Positions 39,001-52,300 of a DNA stretch of 64,000 nucleotides are shown piece after piece. The translations under genes and the position numbers were made by a program. The stretch's first letter is position 1. The number at the start of each line of letters is the position of its first letter. Source of the DNA: Plotosus lineatus (lineage: Eukaryota > Chordata > Actinopteri > Siluriformes > Plotosidae); the NCBI GenBank assembly GCA_024760905.1, contig CM045733.1, positions 23,844,501-23,908,500 on the forward strand, in the 5' to 3' direction. Under the pieces are notes generated by a model. The model searched no databases. It was given only the letters and a program-made list of their open reading frames with translations, and was not told where the DNA came from.

Positions 39001-40080
39001 CTTTATATTCTGCTTATGAAATATCTGAGACAGAGAAGAGCTGAATCTAGTTGCTTTCTGTCGAAAAACAAACTGAGCCCCGACATACTTCAACGTTGCT
39101 GAGGCTGGATGTAGATGTTGTAAAGTGAGAAGCAGCGTTATGCTTGAAAGGCATGTAAGAACGATTCCTTGCCCTTACTTTGTGGACGGCAGTGGTTCAC
39201 TTCATTTTTTTTATTCCTGTCTAAAGACCAAGCTGCACCATAGATCAGAGTTTTATCTTGGAGGAGATTGACTCAATGACCGTTTTCAGAATGTCAGAAC
39301 CATTTTACCAAATTTTATGGAAAGTTTTCAATTTCCGGTTGTCTTATCTAGAGCATGGTTTAAATCGCTGCTCATAACATAGCGGTGTAGTTTTCTTTCA
39401 GTAATAACTGCTGATTGGATTGTGGAATTACACTTTTATTTCCCCTGTTACACAGTGACATAATCCATTAAGCCATAATTAAAAAAACTAAATCTGAAAA
39501 AGAAAAAAAAAAAAAAAAATAGGAAAAAAAAAAAAAGAGAAAAGTCGTTGAATTCTGGACCACCCTGTGCTGTCTTTTGAATGATGAAATTCTCTCGGTT
39601 TGCTGTGTCGTGCGCCACCTTCATTTCAGCAGAGTTTCTCTAGGGCGAGCACTTCCTAAAGCAAGAAATACAAGTGGGTGCCTGGGTTTGAGAATCGTTC
39701 ATGTTCCTTGCTCTAACTCCTTGGCATTGACACGGTCCCTTAACCTCCTTGGCGGTGCATGATGAGCAGAATGAACACAAATAAAGTGAATATGATTCTG
39801 AGGCTGCACTTAGTGGGTGCAATTCATTTCTGCGAGACCACTCATACCCATTTTCAAGAATGAAGTAGACGAATACATTTCCAATAGTCACTTCCTGTTA
39901 ACTGTTAACACAAGCACTCAAAGCATCAATCTGTAAGAAACTACTGAAAGTTTTAACACAGAGCATCTCTGCTCCATCACAGATGCTGGGAACACTCACT
40001 GCAGTGCCCATCAAGGTGCCTCAGGTCAGCTCACTGCATCGGCTGGCAGGGCAGTCGCCCACTGTGCTACCTCAGGTAAG

Positions 40081-40115
<35 letters not shown>

Positions 40116-43100
40116 TATACACACACACACATATACACACACATACACACACATACACAATTATTCTTCCTCAGGTCTCTGACATCATAAAAACAAACTG
40201 CATCCAGTGTCTGACATTACTGGCTCTTTAATTTGTACTTGGGCCCATTTGCACATTTCTTTCTTTCTTCCTTTTGGCTTTTTCTTTTTCTCGGGAGTCG
40301 CCACAGCGAATCATCTGAATCGCACATTTGATTTCGCATAGGTTTTTACGTTGGATGCCCTTCCGTTCACAACCCTTTTAGCAAGGGACAGAAACACGTT
40401 GACGGCTTTGCAGCTACTCTTCACGAAAGTCAGCAATGGTTCTTTTACATGCCTCTCACCATAGACAGTGACAGACATGGCCTGCCTTTGATAACCCAGT
40501 TAGCCGCACTGGGGGGGACAGTGACAACCCCTGTGGGGACTCGAACCCCCAACCTTAGGATCAGCGATCCTGCACCCTATCCACGAGACCACATATTTAT
40601 TTTTAATTTTGATTTTTAATATTTCCATGCAATTGTAAGTACAATTTAACTAAAGAGTAAATATAAATAATAGTAAACACAATCTCAGCATTCAGTAGGC
40701 CCCTGTTTTTTGCGATGGTTCGGTTCCGGCACTTCCCATGGATCAAGAAAATCCGCGAGTTATTGACGTGGTTTTAAAACCCTATGTATGATATTACATG
40801 CGCTAAAATATGCTTCTTAAATGCATTCTATAGACAGACTTACTCATTCATACAGTAATAATGCAGTAAAATGTAATGATGAAGTAAAAACTTTTTAATT
40901 TTGTACTGTGTTAATATTTATTAATAAATAAAGCACTTAGACTACTTACCAGAAGCTAGAGAAGATGCAGGGCATGTGACATCATAGGGCTTAAATAATC
41001 ATTAAAAACACACTAAAAAAACGTGAATTCACAATTCAAGCAATCATGTTGATGACATGTGTGCGAAGGAGAAAAAAAAAAAGAGGTGTACACATCATCT
41101 GCAACCAATCAGCAGGAGGGAGAAACAAAAGCTCTCAGCCATTGGCTAAATTTGAATCATGTGCCAGTTACTTCCGGGTTTGTTGCCAATCCGCGAGTAT
41201 GCGGGGGCGCGAGTGCTGAACCGTGACTGGTCAAGAGTCTACTGTATTACAAAGCAACACTGCTTTATCTATTTATTTATTTATTAACTTAAATCATACT
41301 AAAATGAGCAAATTTCCAGCATTAAAATCAGATATATCTGCTCAAGTTCGGTTACAGGCTTTACAAATAAATTTTACAAATTCGGACTACTGTTGATCAC
41401 CAAAAAAAAAAAAAAAAAAAAATAATAATAATAATTTTGCAGTGTGGAAAGGATATTTAATATGTCATTATTATCATTATTATTATTATTATTATGGCAT
41501 CAAAATATACCAAGTACACATGAAAACAGTCAATATTTAAGTTCAAATGAACTTCAATATAATTTTTATACAACAACAACAACAACAACACTACAGTGAC
41601 GTCACCCGACATGCCAGGTGCAAGAAATGCGAAAATTTCATGTTAACTGTAACGCCAGGCAATTTTTTGCAAAAACGCAACATTTTGCACGCACACCACG
41701 GGAAAAATGAATTTCACTCTGAATTTGTGCACACATTGCCTTTAAAAGTATGTGAATCCGAATAAAATTTCACTTGTTCACGGACACTCGTGAAAAGCCG
41801 ACATGATGCCACGACTTACGGCCCCTGAATGAGAACGTGCCATAGGCATACTTCAAAATGGTGCCAGCACCAGGGAAATTGCCAGACGACAACACTGCGC
41901 AAACACAACAATTGCAAGACTCCATCAAAGGTTTCTGCAAATGGGGAGCACTCGGGACTGTCCTCGACCGGGTCAACAACGTGTGACAACGGCACGTCAC
42001 GAACGTCAGATCATATCCGAGACCGAACACTATCAGCGACAAGAACGGCTGCTCAAATTCAAGGACGACGTGTATTCATTCACCCCAACACCGTACGGCG
42101 AGCACCGTCTGCAAGCTGCAGGCCTGCGTGCACGACGTCCTTATTTTGGCCCCATATTGACGCATTAACATTATCGCATTAACATTATCATGAATAAAAT
42201 TGGCTGATGTTTACATGTCTTCTTAAATCATTCATTATCTCAAATTCATCATAAGTATATACTTCACATATCAAGCCGTGGAGCTATTCCAGATTTTGTG
42301 ACTGGTGCGTTTTCATATGGACTGAGTACATAACATTAAAACAAAAACATAAATAAATAACATCCATATGATGTAAAGTCCATCAAATATCTGTACTTGT
42401 CTTTAGTAAAGTGGAGAGAAGGTAGCATTGGTTGTATAATAATCCTAAAATAAGCCATACAGGTCGTTCTACCAGCATGAGTAAAACGCAGGTGAAATGT
42501 CCATCAAACTGACTATGTTACATTCATTTATAATTTGGTTCACACATTGGCAGGAAAAAAAAAATCTCTGAAGCCAAATCCGAGTCTCATGAATTTTTAT
42601 TACCCCCACCCCCCTTACCACTTTTCCAAATTCCTTGATTTTAGCCCCAGATGGTGTGATGTGTCCGTCAATGTTATATAACATTAATGTAAAAGTGCCT
42701 TTAGAGTTTATTTTATGGATACAATTAAAGAAACAATAATGTTCAATAAAATGTAGAGTCCTAACTTTGTAAATTGAGAGTTTTTTGTTTTTATGATTTT
42801 AAAAATTCGAATAAAATGTCCCCTAGAATGTACCCAAGACCATGAGCCCACTCCAGAGATCATAATGCAAGGCCAGCCTGAACCGAATCTCCTGATCTCG
42901 ACTTCATAAACTCGATGGGAAAATTTAGCAAACTGCTTTTCAAATAGCACCGGATAAAACGCTAAGGACAGAGACCAGACACGTAGTAAATAGGCACCCA
43001 AAATATCACAATCAATATTTGTTGGTTGAAGACGCTTGCGTATTGCTGCATGGCCATAATAACCCTTTTGATGAAGAAAGTGCTGACAGTTTTTGAGCTG

Positions 43101-46100
43101 GTTTGGATTGCCTTGCAGTGTCTGCAGCTTTGGATCCAATTTTGTTTTTTTTCACTGCCATCTTCATGCCTTCAGTGAAGGCATCTTTATGGTTTGTGTC
43201 ATCCTGGTCATGGGTCTGTGGTGGTCTTACCTTCACCGTCAAACCTTTTACCTTTGGAAGAAAAATATCCAAAGTCTTGGCTATTTGTTGCTGGCTGATT
43301 CCATGGTGACATCAGCGATTATGGCCGAGCAGCAAGATGCAAACTCCTTCTTCAACAAGCAAATATTTATTCTGGAACTTGAGTTATGTCTGGTCTGTCT
43401 ACCATCCTATTCCTGTAACATTCCTTTTCAGACCCAACCACACCCTCCAAATCCACTTTATATTATAATCCACTCAAATCACTTTCTTTTCTTACTGCGA
43501 TTAAAACTTTGATAGATTTGATATCTTTAATCTTTGATAGAAGAACTGATTTTTAAAATATTTTGATGGCAGGCTTTGGTCGAAATAAAACATTGATTTT
43601 TGTACCATGTGCCTTTTACAGTAATGACACCAGTGTAATCTGTAATTCTGATAATACAGGGATTCCTCACTTTCCGCGGTTAAATGGGGATCAAGGACAC
43701 CACACCCCCTGCGATCACTGATTTCCGTGAAGTAGGATCAACCCCCTGACTGACGTATATGTACATGTATATGTGTATATAATATCAGTAAACAGATATT
43801 CATATTCAGTGCTATAAGTGCTTATAATAACAATTAAACATTCAAAAATAATGCATACGATGCAAATAAAATATAAATACACACACACACATGCAGATGC
43901 ATACACACAGTTGCATACCTAACAAACATGTAAGTAATTTTGTTGGGGGGGGGGGGGGTTTGTTTTTTGTTTGGGGTTTTTTCATAATCGGCCTTGTTTT
44001 GCTGCTTTTTTCTTAACTTGTTAGATATTTTTCTTTATTTTTTGATGAATATTTTTGAAAAACCCGCGATGTACTGAAGCCGCAGAAACAAGCAAGAAGT
44101 AGAGAGGGATCACTGTAATTATTATTTGATATTTTAGTTTATTTTTAATTGGAAATGGTAAGTGAAGAACAATCACCATATACCACAAACTTCACATAAA
44201 CTTAATATGTTTAATGATATATAGTTTATATATTAATTTAGCCATGAAACAAACAGATTTATTCACACAAAATGTTACTGATTACATGATAGTTGAAAAT
44301 TACATTACAATTATCCCATTGGAATGCATTTTTTTGTTTTACTTAATTTTTAAAAATATGATCTTGGAATAAAAAAACAAAACAATCAAAACCATATGCC
44401 CCACACAAGCAGCTTTTTCAGCATTAAATAATGAGGGGTATTTAATTCCAGAAACATTAGAAAACACAACTGGATACATCCTGACTTTTTTGTCCTCAAA
44501 TGAATTGAATAAATATTTGGACAATGTATATAATATTTGAGCAGTGATTTTATTTGAATGGTTTTTATTGAAATTTATTACACCTTGTATTTAACTGATG
44601 AAAGAACTGTTTTATAAAATATTAGTAAAATAATCGATGATGGCAAAAGGAAATTTTAAAAGTATGCACAAAAAAAAAATCTTATTTATGATTGCTTTAG
44701 AACAGGGGTGTGCAATCTTATCCGCAAAGGGCAGGTGTGGGTGCAGGTTTTCACTTCCAAACAATAGCCACACCTTCCACCTGTTTCCACCAATCACTGA
44801 TCATCAAAAGAAAAGAAAAAAAAAAAACAAAAACAGAGATTGGACATGACTGTTTCAATTCTGAAGTGGGGCCATCTTGGTGAGATCACATTACTGTTTA
44901 AGACTTAAAGCAAGATGATCTCACCAAGATGGCTCCACTTCAGAATTGACACAGCAATGTACAATGTAGGTTTTTATTTCTTATACCCCCCCCCCCCCAA
45001 AAAAAAAAAAGACATGTATAGCATTTGCAGTTTTTTTGCAGTTATTTACTGATATTTCACTGCTGACAAATGTGTGGGTGAGGGAGTGAAGCCAGTGGTG
45101 ATCAGTGTATGCACAGTGATGCATGCGCTCAGAATCTTCCTTATTACATTCACATGGTGATCAGTATGAAGGCGGCATTAGGTTTAGAGCCACGTTCTGA
45201 AATCAGCCTCAAAAAAAATTAAATTACCATTTTTAGCAGAGAATTTGTGCTTCTTCAGCTCTGGAACATGAACAGTGCAAGAATGGCCTGTATGTAGAGC
45301 AGAACATGTTAAAACAATAACCAGACAGGCCCCGTCTATTCAGCAACGAGGTGGAATACACAAAACAACTCTTCAGATCCAGATTAGTGTCCATTACAGT
45401 CCAGAGCAAAATGTTGGGAGATGATGTAATGAATCACACGCCTAATAAATCTTTAAGACAAAGTCGCTCAGACATGTTAAACCTTCCATTCAGACTCTGG
45501 ACGCAATTAATCCATGCTCAAATTGAGTTCATTTGTTTGCGCTAGTCTTCTTAATGGATCAATGCAGACAATGATGTTTGATAAGGACACAAATGAAGCT
45601 TATTTGTGCATGTAGCAAAAAAAAACCACTGGGGGGCAGCACAGGCCCAAGATAAGGCCATACTAAACTGGCCCAAGGTCAGAACAACACTGGACAGCAT
45701 GCAGATTATGATAAATTACATTTTTGAATTTGTGTGTTTCTGATCTCTTGTCAGGTTCATGAATATTTGAACAGTGACAATTAAAGTTTTGCATGTATTC
45801 TTTGCACTGAATTTCTTGCAGTGGGTTTGAAATGATGCAATCAAATTGTGATTGAAGTGCAGACTTATCTTTAATTCAATCAGACTTTTATTCGTGACTT
45901 TGTGCGGTATTAACATTTACTAATAGGAAGGTCTGAATGTGTGCGCCGTGTCATTTTTTGATTTTGATTTTGTAAATAGCTCTGCAGCTGGCTGAAAATT
46001 AGAGGATTTACTAGACTGTAATAAGGAAGCACCACGTTTTAGATTGAAATACAATGTTCAACAATGCTCAAGAGACTTTGGACATGATCTTAGTATCTCA

Positions 46101-48339
46101 CAAAACTCCTGACTATAAAATGAAACAATAGCCAATCATGTGTAGTAAATAGGTCTCAGTGATTTACGTAATGATAAGCTGTATAATTGCAGCAAATTGC
46201 AATTGTATAATTATTTAATAAATAATAATTGCTGCTTTTATTAAAAAAAAACATTTAATTGAAATGAACCTTGTAGCACTTGGAAGTAAACTTTGGAAGG
46301 TTTAAGGTGCTGCTTGGGCTAATGGGAACACAATAAGAATAAAACATATCTAACTTTGTCTTATTTCAAGGAGAGGTAATGTGTAAAACATACACACACA
46401 CCTTCCTGGATGCTCTGGATGTTGTTGGACTGTCTTGGTTGACATGTCTCTGCAACATCGCATGGTTATCAGGGGCTGTACCTCTGGATTGGCAAACAGG
46501 GGTTTTAGTCCCACTGTTTAAAAAGGGGGACTGAAATGGTGTGTTCCAGTTATTGTGGAATCACACTCCTCAGTCTAATCAGGAAAGTCTATGCAGGAGT
46601 ACCGGAGGGGAAGATCTAACCAATAGTTGAACCTCAGATTCAGGAACAACAACGTGGTTTTCATCCTGGCCACGGCACTCTCGACCAGCTCTATATGCTC
46701 TACAGGCTCCTGGAGGAGGCATGGGAGTTTGCCCAACCTGTCCACATGTATTTTATAGATTTAGAGAAGGCTTTCAACCTTGTCCCTAGGGCTGTCTTGT
46801 GGGTGTGCTATGGGAGTACGACGTTCCGGACCCGTTGCTATGGGCCTTTGGGTCTCTGTATCACCGGAACCAGAGTTTAGTCCACATTGGTAATAACAGC
46901 TCGAATGAGGTTTGGAGCCCGCAAACACTGTCCTTTGTCACTGATTCTGTTCATAATTTTTACAAAGAGAATTTCTATGCTCAGCCATGGCTCTGAGGGG
47001 TTCTGGTCTGGTGGCCATAGGATCTTGTCTCTGCCTTTTGCAGATAATATTGTCCTTTTGGCTTCCTCAATCTGGGATCTCCAGCTCTCAGAGAAGCGAT
47101 GTGCAGCCGAGTGCGAAATGGCCGAGATGAGAGTCAGCACCTCCAAGCCCGAGGCAATGGTTCTCAGCCAAAAAAAGGGTGGCATGCACTCTTCAGGTCT
47201 GCAACAAGGTCCTGCCCCAAGTGGAGGAGTTCAAGTATCTAGGGGTCTTCAGGTTATTCACTGAGGAAAAGATGGAGCGGGAGCTCGACAGGTGGATTGC
47301 TGCAGCCTCTGCTGTAAAGCGGAACCTGTACCGCGCCATCGTGGTGACGAAAGAGCTGAGCCACAAGGCAAAGCTATCAGTTTACCAGTTGATCTGTTCC
47401 AATGCTCACCTATGGTCACGAGCTTTGGGTAGTGACCTAAAGAACAAGATTGTGGATACAAGCAGGGTGGCGGGGCTCTCCCATAGAGAAAGGGTGAGAA
47501 GCTCGGTCATCCAGAAGGAGCTCGGAGTAGAACTGCTGCTCCTCCGTGTTGAGAAAACAGTTGAGGTGGCTCAGGCATCTGGTTAGAATGCCCCCTGACA
47601 TTTCCCTTGGGAAGAGACCCCGGGGTCAACCCAGAACTTGCTAGAGGCTCTACATCTCTCAGCTGGTCTGGAAATACCGCACTGTCTTTCAGAAGAGCTG
47701 GATATATAAATAAATATAAAATGTATGGTATGGGTTTCATCACAAATCTTGTACATTTTCCAACTACCCAACTTCAAACTTGAATAAATATTTCCATGTC
47801 CAAGTTTATTTGTGAATCAATGCATCCTAATCTTTAATACAGTTATATAATATATAACTTATATAATATATACGTACGTGTGTATGTTTGTACTTGTATC
47901 TATTTTTGCACCTCCTACTGATAGTACCTCAAGAGCCTGTAACAGTGAATTTCTCCATTGTGAGATTAATAAAGCTGTATCTTATCTTATCTTATCATAC
48001 CTGAGAGATTATTCAAATCAAAATATGTACATATGATGGACGCAGTTATTGAAATAAAGTACAGTTGGCCCCCAACTTACCAAATTAATCCGTCCCAGAG
48101 CTCTTTTCGTAACGCGGGGATTTCGTAAGTAGGGGTCGCAGCTTACATGTTAAACGCCTAATTCGTTCCAAGGCGCCAGTCTTTGGACTGGATAAACCCC
48201 ATAAACCCTTCAAAAATGATAAAAGTACACCAATTTTGTATGAAATAGGTGTTAAAAGTAAAATAAAATTATTTATTAAACCATTTAAACATTTTATTAA
48301 CATTTATTAATTAAACCTTTATTAAACATTTTTTATAAT

Positions 48340-48375
<36 letters not shown>

Positions 48376-48580
48376 CTCTCTTTTTCTCTCTCTTTTTCTC
48401 TCTCGCGCTGCAAGCCACGCCCACAAAACGTGGAATTCAAAGCGCATTTCCTGCTTGACAAACTCAACTTTAATTTGATTCCTTGAGGGATCGGAATTCC
48501 AGATGAGCTCAAATGGGCCCACATTTATTAAACATTTACTGAATTAAACAACTTAAAAAACTAAAAACTAAAGTGTTATT

Positions 48581-48619
<39 letters not shown>

Positions 48620-49207
48620 ACTGCGAGCCATGTCCACAAGACGTGAATTCAAAGCGCATTCCCTGCTTGACCATTTACTGAATTAAAACCACTTATAAAA
48701 CTAAACTAAAAACTAAAGCGTTATTCCCTCTCTCTCTCTCTCTGTCTCTCGCGTGCTGCAGGCCATGCCCACAAGACGTGAATTCAAAGCGCATTCCCTG
48801 CTTGACAAACTCAACTTTAATTTGATTCGTTTAGGGATCGGAATTCCAGATGAGCTCAAATGCACCCACATTTATTAAACATTTACTGAATTAAAACAAC
48901 TTAAAAAACTAAACTAAAAACTAAAGAGTGAAGCTTTCTTCTGTTTTTATCTGGGAGGCCAGCGGGGCGGGATGTTGAGAGACAGCCAATGAGAGAGCAA
49001 CTCGCGCGTCGTGTGAAATTTTGACTGGCGCGTTTGAATTTCTTTTCGTAAGAGGGGGTTGTTTCGTATCTCGGTGACGGAAACTCAAGAAAATGTTTTT
49101 CGTAACCCGGAGATTTCGTACACAGGGGTCTTTGTAAGTTGTGGGCTGGCTGACTGCATGCATACATACATGCATACATACGTGCATGCATACGTGCATG
49201 CGTACAT

Positions 49208-49245
<38 letters not shown>

Positions 49246-49270
49246 ACATATACACACATACACACATATA

Positions 49271-49317
<47 letters not shown>

Positions 49318-52300
49318 GAGCCTCGGTACTCGAACTTAATCCGTTCCAGACTGCTTGGTTTGTTCGGATTCCCAATCTGCTTTTCCCATTACAAATAATG
49401 TAAATGGTCTTAATCCGTTACGTCATCTTTTGAACAGAAATTAATGGCACCATAACTCATACCATAGGTCCTCAAATTCGGTGAAAAAAATTTTGAATAC
49501 AGTACACTGTTATGGTCTGTGTTGGGAAAGACTCTTTTCTGTGGTTTTAATTTTAGTGCGTTATGGTCTCTCTCTCTCTCTCTCTTAAAAGAGTTGCACG
49601 TTGAAATGTGCGTTTGAGAGGGGTGTGGCTCTCACAAGCTGGTGGAGTCTTAACCACACACACCTAACTCCATTTAATCACAGGCTATAAAGACTAGCAG
49701 TGCCATTCCAGGTGCTAGAAGATTGTCCTATTTCCCTGTGATCTCTCTGGTTCTCAGCTCTTTGCTCTATTAGATCCCACTTTAGTTTGATTTCCGTGTT
49801 TCTAGTGCTCTAGTGCAAGGGTGGGCAATCTTATCCACAAAGGGCCGGTGTGGGTGTAGGTTTTCACTTCCACCAAACAATAGCCATACCTTCCACTGGT
49901 TTCCATCAATCACTGATCATCAAAAGAAAAGAAAAAGAAAACCCTAGATTGGACATTACTGTTTCAATTCTGAAGTAGGACCATCCTGGTGAGATCACAT
50001 TACTGTTTGACTTAAAGCAAGGTGATCTCACCAAGATCACACCCTCAAAAAGCTAAAGCCAGTTAAAGTTGCGCTGTGAACACCTTTAACAATGAAGTCA
50101 TGAGCCAATTATGTAAGGTTTTGAAAAGAAGGCAGAAACAAGCTGATTTACCTGAAGCTGTTATGGAAGGGAATCCGCTTCATCTCTCCCTCTCTGTTAT
50201 GGAAGGGGATCCGCTTCTTCTCTTCCTCTCTGTTATGGAAGGGGATCTGCTTCTTCTCTTCCTCTCCAACATTTACAACATTTATGTATGCCAACTGCTT
50301 ACTCCACAAGGGTTAAAATTCTTATCTTTATTGTTCTTATGCTTTAACTGCACTGTGGTTTTTATTTTAGTGTGTTATGGTCTCTCACAAAACAGTTGCA
50401 CGTTGGAGAGGGGTGTGGCTGTCACAGGCAGGTGGAGTGCTGAACACACACACCTGATTCCACTTAATAACGGGCTATAAAGACTAGCAGCGCTCTTCCC
50501 AGTGCTAGAATATTGCCCCTCTTCCCCGTGATCTCTCTGGCTCTCAGCTCCATGCGCCACCAGTTCCTGCTTTAGTTTGATTTCAGTGTTTCTCCATTTT
50601 GAAAACTGTTCGCTTTATTGTTCACAGGGAAGGCAGTAGATCACGGGGAAATTGTAGTCACTGTTAGAGATACGGAGAAACACGGAAATCAAACTAAAGC
50701 GGGAACTGGTGGAGCACGGAACTGAGAGCCAGAGAGATCATGGGGAAGAGGGACAATCTTCTAGCACCGGGATGAACACTCTGCTAGTCTTTATAGACCA
50801 TGATTAAGTGGAATCAGGTGTGTGTGTTTAGCACTCTACCCGAACGTGACTTCAACGCGCACAGACAGAGAGACAGAGAGAGAGAGAGAGACCAAAACCA
50901 GAGTCTCTCACAACACAGACCATAACATAGTGTACTGTATTCAATTTTTTTTTTTCACCTAATTTGCAGATACGGTACAGTTAACTTCTGTTTAAAAGAG
51001 GACTGAACGGATTAAAAACATTTACATTATTTGTAATGGGAAAAGTGGATTCGGACTTCGAACAAATCGTCATCCGAATAGCCGTCTGGAACGGATTAAG
51101 TTTGGGTACCGAGGGGCCACTGTACCTGCAAAGTCTGAAGTCTACATACTATGTACATCCACCAAATGTGTGTAAGTAGAGTTTCCTTCCTGGAATAAAG
51201 GCCAGGACATTATTGTAGAGACCATCTGCAGCTGCTTGTCTTTCTGTTTTCTTTTCTGCCTCGTGTAAGTAACAAGCATACTCATTTGAGTAGATGGACT
51301 TGGGTATTTAATAGCATTTAATTTCTTTGCCTTGAGAAGCTCTTGGCTTTCACAGTATGTTTTGTGCCTTTTGTCTATCAGCACTGTGAAGTCTATCACC
51401 TGTCTCGTCAGGTTTGTAGCATGAGACTGAATCTGAACAGAAAGTATAGCTCTGTACACTTTAAATTTTATTCCACTATTTTTATCTGCAATCACATCAT
51501 TCATAAACACCAGTATGTCCCAGTTATCTTGGCATTCCCTTCCATCTCCATACTCTTCTCTGCCCATCATTCGGCTCTTGGTTAAACAGTTTCTTTCATC
51601 TGGCCAAAGAATCTTGTTCAAGAACTGCGTAGGCTTTTTTGTTTTTAAACACCACAGTTGAATCTAGCCTTTCTTTTATTGAGGACTACTATATTAATTC
51701 TGCAAGGGAAATTATTGCCTCTGTATTTAACCCATCAAAATGTGAACGCACATGTACTCGCAACAGTGGGCTGCCACACAGGGCATGCCCAGAGAGAGAA
51801 GATGGGAAGTTTGGGGTTATTTGCCTTGCTTAAGGGCATTTCAGCCATGAATGGGGAGGAAGGGAAGGTGCAGCTCACTCCCTCACCACCACACATTTTC
51901 CCTGCTGGTTCAGGACTTGAATTAGTGACCTCAAGATCCTAAACTCACTTCTCTGACCATTACATTACGACTGCCCCCAAATGACAAACAATAAGGAAAC
52001 AGGTAATGCACTGCAATGTTATTTATTGCATTATATCTTTTCGCATTATCTTTAAGCCTGTCCAACAAACCCTAGATGGTTCATTCAATTGTTTTTTTTT
52101 TTTTTTTTTTTTAATGCCTGGAATAATGTTGAAACTCTACACCTTGATCGCTTCATTTCAAATATTTATAGAACTGAATGTAAGTCAATACTCAATATGC
52201 ACAATAAATTCACTTTCCCATTCACTTTTCTTCAGATAATATTTTAGAAAATAATACAAATGTGTTTATGATGGTGATATCAAACTGGACATTAAATACC

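Larger units (their letters stand above)
49314..51123. mobile_element. foldback-like composite element, family G
   Basis: The outer ends are long inverted repeats: CCTCGGTACTCGAACTTAAT at the left, and the complement of ATTAAGTTTGGGTACCGAGG at the right. Both continue through TTTTCCCATTACAAATAATG and GAATACAGTACACT. A module of about 230 bases (CACGTTG..GGGTGTGGCT, GGCTATAAAGACTAGCAG, GATCTCTCTGG, TTTAGTTTGATTTC) appears three times: direct at about 49590-49810 and 50395-50600, inverted at about 50640-50860. A hAT-like repeat (49815-50035) sits inside. Confidence 0.75.

Noticed and set aside
39983..39985. Translation start ATG of phf21b
   Set aside because: An in-frame, phase-0 family-matching exon lies upstream at 20787-21020, and this ATG directly follows a splice acceptor.
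49059..49403. ORFs over the CA/CATG arrays (His/Thr or Cys/Val repeats)
   Set aside because: Translations of dinucleotide repeats only.
50160..50267. CRISPR array
   Set aside because: Contiguous near-identical units without spacers, in a vertebrate genome.
50076..50480. 134-codon ORF with a 12-residue repeat
   Set aside because: It spans the junction of a hAT-like fragment and a foldback module; its periodicity comes from a 36-bp tandem repeat.
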